NCBI GenBank assembly: GCA_964410325.1
Contig: CAYPFN010000002.1
Span: forward strand, 52,811 to 116,810
Direction: 5' to 3'
From: CAAFZY01 sp964410325
GTDB taxonomy: Bacteria > Pseudomonadota > Alphaproteobacteria > RF32 > CAG-239
Length of the DNA stretch: 64,000 nt
Within the stretch, counting starts at the first letter, position 1; each line of letters opens with the position of its first letter. Below, piece after piece: positions 1 through 6,819 of this stretch. A model generated the notes under the pieces. It was not told where the DNA came from. It did not search any database and saw only the letters and a list, made by a program, of their open reading frames with translations. The translations under genes and the position numbers were made by a program.

Positions 1-171
1 GTTGAAATAAGACAAAGCATTTTAGGCCGTATTTTTAATTACGGAGATATCTTGTTTTCAGGTACAGGAACATCTAAAGTTGTTTTTAATTTTATTAATC
101 AGCCACGATTGATGAAACAGATTATTGACTCTGTCATTAATCGACCGATTTCTCTGCGTCCGTCAGTCTAG
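1..171 (+). CDS. PH-domain (YdbT/YdbS-like) membrane protein, C-terminal fragment
   Basis: The open frame runs in from the window edge and ends at TAG 169-171, giving 56 residues. It contains the motif IRQSILGRIFNYGDI followed by a GTG segment and an aromatic-rich NFINQPR tail. This order (DIRQSxLGRIxNYGDI, then a short strand ending near an N-P/Q-R motif) is typical of the bacterial PH domain (bPH) in small membrane-anchored YdbT/YdbS-type proteins. The transmembrane N-terminus lies outside the window. Its end overlaps the convergent mtnN stop by about 35 bases. The function of these proteins is poorly defined; the fold assignment is by motif recognition only. Confidence 0.72.
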   Translation, partial: VEIRQSILGRIFNYGDILFSGTGTSKVVFNFINQPRLMKQIIDSVINRPISLRPSV

Positions 172-772
172 ATAAAAGATTTTGCAGTCGGGCAAAAGAT
201 TTTTCCGCAGCCGTTTTCCAGAAACGGATGTATTGTTTTTCATGATGCGGACTACCAGCAATATCGCTGATAAGTCGTAAAATCAGAAAAGGCGTTTTAT
301 AAATATGGCAAGTTTGGGCGATGGCGGCAGATTCCATATCGACTGCCAAAGCATTGGGAAAATGTTTTTTGATATTAGGACATTCTTCCAAAGAAGAAAC
401 AAAATAATCACCGCTGACAATTAAACCTTTTTTGACATCGGCGTCCAAATAAGGAAATAGTTTTGTAGAGCTGTGATAAATATGGGGAAAACCTTGCACT
501 TGACCGTAAGCATTCGGCTTGCCACACCAGACGTCATGATAAGAAATTTCTGTACCGCATACCGTGTCGCCGATTTGCAATATATTCTGTAAACCTCCAG
601 CTACGCCGGAATTAACAACCAAATCCGGACGGAAGTTATTGATAATTTCAGCAGTTTTAAGCGCGGCCGCCACTTTCCCGATTCCGCAAGTCGCAATCAG
701 TAAATTAGAATCAGCTAGTTGGTTTAACAGGTTTTTTTCTTTATCCATGGCGACAATAACAGCAATCTTCAT
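137..772 (-). CDS. mtnN: 5'-methylthioadenosine/S-adenosylhomocysteine nucleosidase
   Basis: The 211-residue product is expected to cleave adenine from S-adenosylhomocysteine and methylthioadenosine, clearing by-products of SAM use in the cytoplasm. Residues match the family: Glu12 in the opening MKIAVIVAMDKE stretch, the glycine-rich NSGVAGG loop (about 54-60), GDxFVSS at 121-127, the VDMES segment with Glu147, and Asp170 in LISDIAG. Glu12, Glu147 and Asp170 fit the E. coli catalytic set Glu12/Glu174/Asp197. The start at 772 was chosen because AAGGAG lies just upstream and the protein then begins exactly at the conserved beta strand. It is divergent from metK, so making SAM and disposing of its products sit back to back. 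Confidence 0.9.
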   Translation of the reverse strand: MKIAVIVAMDKEKNLLNQLADSNLLIATCGIGKVAAALKTAEIINNFRPDLVVNSGVAGGLQNILQIGDTVCGTEISYHDVWCGKPNAYGQVQGFPHIYHSSTKLFPYLDADVKKGLIVSGDYFVSSLEECPNIKKHFPNALAVDMESAAIAQTCHIYKTPFLILRLISDIAGSPHHEKQYIRFWKTAAEKSFARLQNLLSRLTDAEKSVD

Positions 773-853
773 AATACAACTCCTTGTCTTTAAATCATTT
801 ATGAAGATATGCTTGACAGATGTCAAGAATAATGATAGCGATAAAGCCACTAA

Positions 854-904
854 TGTGTGGATTTAAACCAACTTGTCCGGCACTATAAACGGACTAAATA
901 GGAG
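854..904 (+). promoter_or_regulatory. SAM-II riboswitch controlling metK
   Basis: The segment fits the compact SAM-II fold. P1 is GTGT (855-858) pairing with GCAC (880-883). The conserved GATTTAA follows at 860-866. A pseudoknot forms between GTCCG (875-879) and CGGAC (890-894), a perfect 5-bp match. The conserved TATAAA (884-889) and CTAAATAGGAG (894-904) elements are present. The AGGAG end is the ribosome binding site of the metK ATG at 912, and it can be held by AACC in the upstream loop. In known SAM-II elements bound SAM stabilises the pseudoknot and blocks translation, so metK should be repressed when SAM is plentiful. Confidence 0.85.
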
Positions 905-911
905 AAATAAA

Positions 912-1916
912 ATGCGAAAAACAGCAGAATTCGTATCTTTGGGGCATCCCGACAAAACCGCCGACTATATTTCAAGCTATATTTTGGATCGTATGATTGA
1001 ACAAGACAAAAATGTTCGTTATGCTGTTGAAGTTATGTTTAAAGATAATACGGTGGTTTTGGGCGGGGAAATATCTGGTGCTGTCAATCTGGAAAATCTC
1101 GAAGGGTATATTAAAAAAGCTTTATGTGAAGTCGGTTATACGCCGTCTTATTTCGAAATTTGGGGTAACAATGCCGTCAATATTGATAAGCTTAACGTCA
1201 TTAGCCTTATCGGCCAGCAGTCAGATGAAATTTCATGCGGTGTTGAAAATGGCGGCTGGGGAGATCAGGGAGTTTTTGCCGGTTATGCCTGCCAGGGACA
1301 TGACTATATTCCCGAAGAATTATATCTGGCGCGCAAATTAAACCGTGCGCTGTATAATAAAGCCTTGAAAAGCAGTAATCTTGGCCTGGATATCAAAACA
1401 CAGATAAGCTTAGATGAAAATAACGCCGTACAGACGGCGATTACCGCTCTGCCGATGAAAGAAGCCGAAGATTTAATGCCGTTTATAACCGAAGTTTTGG
1501 AACAGAAACCACAAAATCTGATTGTCAACGGCACCGGAATATATACCCGCCACTCAAGCATTGCCGATTGCGGTATAACCGGACGAAAACTGGCCTGCGA
1601 TTTTTATTCTCTAGCTTGTCCGATCGGCGGCGGTTCGCTCTGGGGCAAAGATGCTGGCAAAGCTGATGTATCATTAAATATTTTGGCACGGCGACTGGCT
1701 GTAAAATATTTAGAAGACAATGACGAAGCTTTTGTTTATTTATCATCATGCATCGGAAGGTCAGAGCTACCGAGCGCCGTTTTAAAAACCATTAAAAACG
1801 GCCGGATAAACATAAAAAAATTAACGGGGGATTTTAGCCCGGCTACGGTTATCCCGGCTTTGGGATTGGATAAACCCGTATTTACCAAACTGTGCCGCGA
1901 CGGAATTGATGGTTAA
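912..1916 (+). CDS. metK: Compact, divergent S-adenosylmethionine synthetase
   Basis: This should make SAM from methionine and ATP. The 334-residue protein keeps the MetK signature set: GHPDK at 11-15, GDQG at 117-120, an ITGRK segment near 222-226 and GGGSLWGKD at 239-247 (GGGAFSGKD in common MetK). Usual bacterial MetK is about 380-400 residues, so this form is clearly shortened, mainly in the middle and C-terminal parts. The ATG at 912 was chosen because AGGAG is correctly spaced and the protein begins just before the conserved block. A TTG at 873 would lie inside the riboswitch. The riboswitch supports a genuine SAM-synthesis role. Whether it is the only MetK of the cell cannot be seen here. 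Confidence 0.85.
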   Translation: MRKTAEFVSLGHPDKTADYISSYILDRMIEQDKNVRYAVEVMFKDNTVVLGGEISGAVNLENLEGYIKKALCEVGYTPSYFEIWGNNAVNIDKLNVISLIGQQSDEISCGVENGGWGDQGVFAGYACQGHDYIPEELYLARKLNRALYNKALKSSNLGLDIKTQISLDENNAVQTAITALPMKEAEDLMPFITEVLEQKPQNLIVNGTGIYTRHSSIADCGITGRKLACDFYSLACPIGGGSLWGKDAGKADVSLNILARRLAVKYLEDNDEAFVYLSSCIGRSELPSAVLKTIKNGRINIKKLTGDFSPATVIPALGLDKPVFTKLCRDGIDG

Positions 1917-1921
1917 AAAAC

Positions 1922-1950
1922 TTGACAATCTATTTTCGGCGCAATAGTTT
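1922..1950 (+). promoter_or_regulatory. Likely sigma70 promoter for the U32 gene
   Basis: TTGACA at 1922-1927, a 17-base spacer, then TAGTTT at 1945-1950, lying 35 bases before the start of the U32-family gene and just after the metK stop. The -35 is perfect and the -10 is weak. Confidence 0.5.
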
Positions 1951-1984
1951 GGGATAAAATAATTTAAGTGCTGGAACAAATAAA

Positions 1985-4249
1985 ATGAAACAAGAACTGC
2001 TGGCGCCGGCCGGTGATATTGAAGCTGGTTATGCGGCGCTATATTACGGCGCGGATGCCGTGTATCTCGGATTGCAAAAGTTTTCGGCACGAGCAACGGC
2101 ATCTAATTTTGATGAGAAAGGCTTAGATGAATTTACGGCGTATGCCCACCATTTGGGACGCCGTGTCTATGTTGCAATCAACACGATTCTGCAAGAAGGA
2201 GAATTGCCGGAACTGCTAAAAACGCTTGATATTTGTTCACGCTGTAAGGTTGATGCAATTATTGTCCAGGATTTAGGCGTAGCCCGCGTCCTCCAGAAAA
2301 GTTATCCAGATTTGGAAATGCATGCCAGCACGCAAATGGCCATCCATAATAAAGAAGGGGCAGTGTATCTGCAAAAACTTGGCTTTTCCCGAGTGGTTTT
2401 GGCGCGGGAATTGACCTCGGAAGAAATTAAAGACATCGCCTCCATTCCAGGATTAGAAACTGAAGTCTTCATTCACGGCGCATTGTGTTATTCATACAGT
2501 GGCTTATGTCAGTTTTCCGCTTTGGAAAACGGTCGCAGTGCCAACCGCGGTAAATGTTTATATCCGTGCCGCGCCTGTTTTCAGGGAAATATGGGAAACA
2601 AGCATATTTTTTCAATGAAAGATATGGCTTTGCAGGCTGATGTTTTAGAAATGCCGGTTACATCCCTAAAGATTGAAGGACGGAAAAAATCAGCCTTATA
2701 TGTTGCCGCTGTTACCGATTACTATCGTAAAATTTTAGATGGCAAAGGTACGGATGCGGTCAGAGCGGAAAATATTAAACAGATTTTTTCCCGTCCTTGG
2801 TGCAAGTTCCATTTTAAGGGAAAAAACAAAGAGATTATTGACGCCGATTTTGTCGGTCATCGCGGACTTTTAATCGGTAAGATTGAAAAAGTATACCGAA
2901 ACATTATAGGCTTTACTCCCGCGCATCAAGTTTCCCGTTTTGATGGTTTGCAGATAGATGTGTCGGGACTTGAAAAACCATTCGGATTTTCCGTGCAAAA
3001 TTTGCGTTCTAAAGCTAAAAAAACCGTTTCCGTTGCTAAAGGCGAATATGTTGAAATAGAGTTAACTGGCAGATATCCGAAGTTAAAAACGGGAATGAAT
3101 ATATATTTAGCCTCATCAAGCGCTGTTAAGGGAATGTATGGCTATTTTAAACCCAAACCAGAAGAATTCCGCAATTTAACAGATGTAGAAGTCACGGCTG
3201 AAGTATTGCCCGATAAAATTAAAGTGTCATCCAAAAATATTTGCGTCGAAGCGGCGGGAAGTTTTGCAAGCGCCCGAAATGCCGCAAATACTTTGGATGC
3301 TTTCCATCATGCTTTTTCCAAAACCGGTGGCACATCCCTGCATTTAAAATCGCTAACGGTGGATAATCCATACAATTTATTTGTGCCAGCCTCTGAAATC
3401 AGCAAACTCCGTCGCGAACTGTATGCAAAAATCAAACCGAAATACAAACAAGGCGTTTTACCGCTGGTTGTAAATGCAAGAACGCCGACCACGCCACGGT
3501 GGATTGTAAAGACAGATGATTTATCTTGTTTATCCAAACTTGATTTATCACATTTTGCCGAAATTATATACCTGTTTAATCCGCAAGCGATTCCCGAAGA
3601 TGTTTCGATTTTTCCAAAAGATAAAATTCGTTTAGCATTGCCGGCCGTTTGCCGTCATCCAGAAATTTATCAGCGCGGCATACAAAAATTTCTTGCCGCC
3701 GGTTTTGAAAAATGGGAAGTCGCAAACTATTGGGGATTGGCGTGTCTGCCGACAAAAAGTCTTGATATAAGCTTTGATACGCCACTTTATATGTTCAATA
3801 CGCAAGCTATGTCACAAGCAGTCGAAATGGGAGCCACAACAGTGGCGTTTGCTTTGGAGGATACTCTGGAAAATATCCAAAAACTAGCCGTTGCGGCGCC
3901 GCTTATGACAACATTTGTTATCTATCAGAACGCGCCATTATTCATCAGCGCTGCTTGTATCCGCGATAATGAGTGCCGTTATTGCCGAGGCGGCAAAAAA
4001 CACTATGAATTATTTAAAGACGGGAAAAAATATGAAGCGGTTTCCCAAAACTGTCAAACTATGGTTTTTAATAGCCGGCCTTTATGCTTTGCCAAAGAAG
4101 CCAAAACCATCAAGACGGATTTTTACCGGATGGATTTTGTTTATCGTAAGTATAAACCGGAAGAGGTACGAAATATTGTCGGAAAATTGATGCAGTATAA
4201 AGATGTTGATAACGTCAATAAAGGAAATATAAATAGCCGAAAAATATGA
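1985..4249 (+). CDS. U32 peptidase-family protein (RlhA/TrhP-type RNA hydroxylation factor)
   Basis: A 754-residue cytoplasmic protein opening with MKQELLAPAGDIEAGYAA, the classic U32 start, followed by YYGADAVYLG. The U32 signature is near residues 160-200: SGLCQFSALENGRSANRGKC, then LYPCRAC. A second cysteine cluster (CRYCRGG and later SRPLC) sits in the last 100 residues. U32 proteins once called collagenases are now tied to prephenate-dependent 5-hydroxylation of 23S rRNA (RlhA) or tRNA (TrhP), using cysteines for an iron-sulfur cluster. The length and added C-terminal domain are closer to RlhA than to the ~450-residue TrhP, but the substrate cannot be decided from sequence alone. It stands alone between metK and lepB. 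Confidence 0.8.
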   Translation: MKQELLAPAGDIEAGYAALYYGADAVYLGLQKFSARATASNFDEKGLDEFTAYAHHLGRRVYVAINTILQEGELPELLKTLDICSRCKVDAIIVQDLGVARVLQKSYPDLEMHASTQMAIHNKEGAVYLQKLGFSRVVLARELTSEEIKDIASIPGLETEVFIHGALCYSYSGLCQFSALENGRSANRGKCLYPCRACFQGNMGNKHIFSMKDMALQADVLEMPVTSLKIEGRKKSALYVAAVTDYYRKILDGKGTDAVRAENIKQIFSRPWCKFHFKGKNKEIIDADFVGHRGLLIGKIEKVYRNIIGFTPAHQVSRFDGLQIDVSGLEKPFGFSVQNLRSKAKKTVSVAKGEYVEIELTGRYPKLKTGMNIYLASSSAVKGMYGYFKPKPEEFRNLTDVEVTAEVLPDKIKVSSKNICVEAAGSFASARNAANTLDAFHHAFSKTGGTSLHLKSLTVDNPYNLFVPASEISKLRRELYAKIKPKYKQGVLPLVVNARTPTTPRWIVKTDDLSCLSKLDLSHFAEIIYLFNPQAIPEDVSIFPKDKIRLALPAVCRHPEIYQRGIQKFLAAGFEKWEVANYWGLACLPTKSLDISFDTPLYMFNTQAMSQAVEMGATTVAFALEDTLENIQKLAVAAPLMTTFVIYQNAPLFISAACIRDNECRYCRGGKKHYELFKDGKKYEAVSQNCQTMVFNSRPLCFAKEAKTIKTDFYRMDFVYRKYKPEEVRNIVGKLMQYKDVDNVNKGNINSRKI

Positions 4250-4259
4250 TAAATTCTTC

Positions 4260-4287
4260 TTGATATAAAAAAATAAAAGATTAATAT
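4260..4287 (+). promoter_or_regulatory. Possible promoter of the lepB-rnc-era operon
   Basis: TTGATA at 4260-4265, a 16-base AT-rich spacer, then TAATAT at 4282-4287, about 35 bases before the lepB ATG. AAGGA at 4311-4315 serves as ribosome binding site. Support is from consensus match only. Confidence 0.4.
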
Positions 4288-4320
4288 TTAGCTAAACGAT
4301 AAAAATAGTAAGGAAGCCTC

Positions 4321-5061
4321 ATGCTGGAAGAGAAAAAAACAGAAACGCTTAAAGATTCGATAAAAACAATAGTTTACGCGGTTTTGATCGCCGTTTTGAT
4401 ACGTAGTTTTTTATTTGAGCCCTTTCGTATCCCGTCAGGTTCAATGTATCCGACATTAGAAGTTGGGGATTATTTATTCGTTTCAAAATACACTTACGGT
4501 TATTCTAGGCACTCTTTTCCAGCGAGCATAATCCCTTTCAAAGGCCGTATTTGGGAATCTTTGCCTGAACGTGGCGATATCGTAGTTTTTAAATTTCCCG
4601 GCGATAATAAGACGGATTTTATCAAAAGGGTTATCGGCCTTCCGGGAGATACAGTTCAAGTTCGCCGCGGCCGCTTATATCTCAATAATGAAGTTGTTGA
4701 ACGCCGGAAAATCGGCGATTATAAAATTGATGAATTTGTCATTCGGCCAGAGTTATATACAGAATATGAAGAAACCTTGCCCGAAGGTGTTAAACACCAT
4801 ATTTTGGAAGTATCCGATCATGAACCGCAGGTTGATAACACAACCAAAGTAACTGTTCCGGAAGGTCACGTTTTTGTTATGGGGGATAACCGCGACCGAT
4901 CGGATGACAGTCGTGTAAGCGTTGGTTTTGTGCCGATAGAAAATTTGGTCGGTAAGGCGCGCATTTTGTTTTTTTCTCATAATGATAAAGGCTGTTGGTA
5001 CAAGCCATGGACTTGGCCGCAGGCAATTCGATGGTCAAAAATATTTAACACGCTACATTAG
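4321..5061 (+). CDS. lepB: Signal peptidase I
   Basis: Membrane-anchored serine protease that removes signal peptides from exported proteins on the outer face of the inner membrane. The 246 residues show one N-terminal transmembrane segment (about 16-33), the catalytic serine in PSGSMYPTL (Ser about 41), the general-base lysine in FIKRVIGLPGD, and the GDNRDRSDDSR box near 195-205. The short single-anchor layout matches alphaproteobacterial LepB rather than the two-anchor E. coli form. It leads a lepB-rnc-era cluster; the next ATG follows its stop by only 8 bases. Confidence 0.93.
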   Translation: MLEEKKTETLKDSIKTIVYAVLIAVLIRSFLFEPFRIPSGSMYPTLEVGDYLFVSKYTYGYSRHSFPASIIPFKGRIWESLPERGDIVVFKFPGDNKTDFIKRVIGLPGDTVQVRRGRLYLNNEVVERRKIGDYKIDEFVIRPELYTEYEETLPEGVKHHILEVSDHEPQVDNTTKVTVPEGHVFVMGDNRDRSDDSRVSVGFVPIENLVGKARILFFSHNDKGCWYKPWTWPQAIRWSKIFNTLH

Positions 5062-5069
5062 GTTTGTTT

Positions 5070-5729
5070 ATGGATACAGAAGATTTAGAAAACACCTTAG
5101 GATATCATTTTAAAGATAAAAAACTTTTAAAGCAAGCGCTGACCCACAGTAGCTGCACTTCCGATATATCTAAAAATTATGAGCGTTTGGAGTTTTTGGG
5201 AGATAGGGTTTTAGGCGTTGCCATGGCGCATTTGCTTTATAATCTATTTCCCAATGATCCTGAGGGGAATTTGTCGCCGCGACACACGCGCTTGGTTCGC
5301 AAGGAAACAGTTGCCGCCGTTGCTCGTGAATTATGGCTTGATAAATATGTTTTGGCTGAAAAGAAAGCTTTATGCAACAATGAAAATGTGTTATGTGATG
5401 TGGCGGAAGCGGTTATCGGTGCCATTTGCATTGAAGCCGGATTTGAAACTGCGATTGATTTTGTAGATAGACACTGGCGTCGATTAATAAATGAAAATAC
5501 CTCGCCGCAGATTGACAGCAAAACCACATTACAGGAACTGGCACATCGGTTAAAACTTGAAGTGCCGGCATATCGTCTTGTAAGCAAAGAAGGAACAGAA
5601 CACGAACCTCTGTTTCATATGGAGGTCCGCATAGGGTCACATACGGCTACTGGCAACGGTAGAAATAAAAAAACAGCCGAACAAGCTGCCGCAGCAAAAT
5701 TGATTGCGGAGTTAACTGCCAATGGCTGA
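5070..5729 (+). CDS. rnc: Ribonuclease III
   Basis: Double-strand-specific endoribonuclease for rRNA and mRNA processing. The 219-residue protein has the RNase III signature ERLEFLGDRVLG near 35-46, with catalytic Glu/Asp pairs completed by DVAEAVIGA near 110, and a C-terminal double-stranded RNA-binding domain ending in GNGRNKKTAEQAAAAK. The ATG at 5070 is preferred over the TTG two codons earlier. Its end overlaps the era start by 8 bases, a translationally coupled arrangement common for rnc-era. Confidence 0.92.
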   Translation: MDTEDLENTLGYHFKDKKLLKQALTHSSCTSDISKNYERLEFLGDRVLGVAMAHLLYNLFPNDPEGNLSPRHTRLVRKETVAAVARELWLDKYVLAEKKALCNNENVLCDVAEAVIGAICIEAGFETAIDFVDRHWRRLINENTSPQIDSKTTLQELAHRLKLEVPAYRLVSKEGTEHEPLFHMEVRIGSHTATGNGRNKKTAEQAAAAKLIAELTANG

Positions 5730-6627
5730 CAACAACCTTACCCGTGCCGGATTTGTCAGTTTAATTGGTGCGCCGAATGCCGGAAAATCGACAATTACCA
5801 ACAACTTTGCTGGTTCAAAAGTTTCAATTGTATCTCCTAAAGCCCAAACTACCCGAACAATTGTCAAAGGCATCGGCGTATATAACAATACGCAGATAAT
5901 CTTTCTTGACACACCTGGAATTTTTAAGCCGAAACGCCGACTTGACCGCGCAATGGTCGCTTTGGCGTGGGGCGGTTTAAAAGATGCGGATATTGTGGCT
6001 TTAATTGTAGATGCCAAACGCGGTTTTGACGACGAAACTAGAGAAATTATCAATGAATTGAATCAAAACAAAATACAGGCAGTTTTAGTTTTAAACAAAG
6101 TTGATTTGATACATAAAGAAAAATTGTTGGTTTTAAGCGCGGCGCTGAATGAAACCGGAAATTTCAAAGAAACTTTCATGATTTCAGCTTTAACCGGTGA
6201 GAATATAGAAGATTTCTATCAATATCTGGCAGACAATCTGCCGCTTAGCCCCTGGTATTATCCGGAAGAACAAATGTCGGATATGCCACTAAAACTTTTA
6301 GCGGCAGAGATTGTGCGGGAAAAATTATTTTTATTCCTTCGACAGGAGTTGCCATATTCGCTGACGGTTGAGCCGGAATTGTGGGAAAGGCGGGAAGATG
6401 GTTCCATCCGAGCGGAAATGACGATTTATGTCGAACGGAATAATCAGAAAATTATTGTGTTGGGTAAAGGCGGCAGTATGATAAAAAAAATCGGGCAGGC
6501 GGTTCGGCATGAGTTGGAAGAAATGTTGGAAGAACGGATTCATCTATTTTTGTTTGTCAAAGTTCGCGAAAACTGGCTTAATGATCCAGCACGGTATAAT
6601 ACATGGGGACTTAATTTTAACAGTTGA
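5722..6627 (+). CDS. era: GTPase Era
   Basis: Ribosome-assembly GTPase that binds the 3' end of 16S rRNA. The 301 residues carry the G1 loop GAPNAGKST, the G3 motif DTPGIF, the G4 motif NKVD and SALTG as G5, followed by the C-terminal KH domain with GKGGSMIKKIG near 250-260. The length equals the family norm. It overlaps rnc by 8 bases, and its stop codon overlaps the start of a following small membrane-protein frame. Confidence 0.93.
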   Translation: MADNNLTRAGFVSLIGAPNAGKSTITNNFAGSKVSIVSPKAQTTRTIVKGIGVYNNTQIIFLDTPGIFKPKRRLDRAMVALAWGGLKDADIVALIVDAKRGFDDETREIINELNQNKIQAVLVLNKVDLIHKEKLLVLSAALNETGNFKETFMISALTGENIEDFYQYLADNLPLSPWYYPEEQMSDMPLKLLAAEIVREKLFLFLRQELPYSLTVEPELWERREDGSIRAEMTIYVERNNQKIIVLGKGGSMIKKIGQAVRHELEEMLEERIHLFLFVKVRENWLNDPARYNTWGLNFNS

Positions 6628-6800
6628 TTGCAGTCGCCGTGGTCTTTATATACCTCCTGACGGCCTGGATAGTGCCATCGGTTATTGTGAAACGAATCTG
6701 GACATTAGGCTTTATGCCGGTATTCGTAGTAACAGCCGTTTCAACTCTGGGAATTATCAATATCTGGATATATCGCAAGGCTTTGTATAATATCATCTGA
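6624..6800 (+). CDS. Small hydrophobic protein coupled to era
   Basis: A 58-residue frame starts with TTG at 6624, overlapping the era stop (TTGA), and ends with TGA at 6798-6800. It is almost entirely two hydrophobic stretches: LIAVAVVFIYLLTAWIV, then GFMPVFVVTAVSTLGIINIW, separated by a short basic loop (VKR) and ended by a basic YRKALY tail. This is what a two-span inner-membrane miniprotein looks like. A GTG at 6639 is an alternative start. No family was recognised. The stop-start overlap with era and the clean hydrophobic pattern support it being real, but neither is decisive. Confidence 0.5.
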   Translation: MIAVAVVFIYLLTAWIVPSVIVKRIWTLGFMPVFVVTAVSTLGIINIWIYRKALYNII

Positions 6801-6819
6801 GGACGATAAAAAACCGAAT

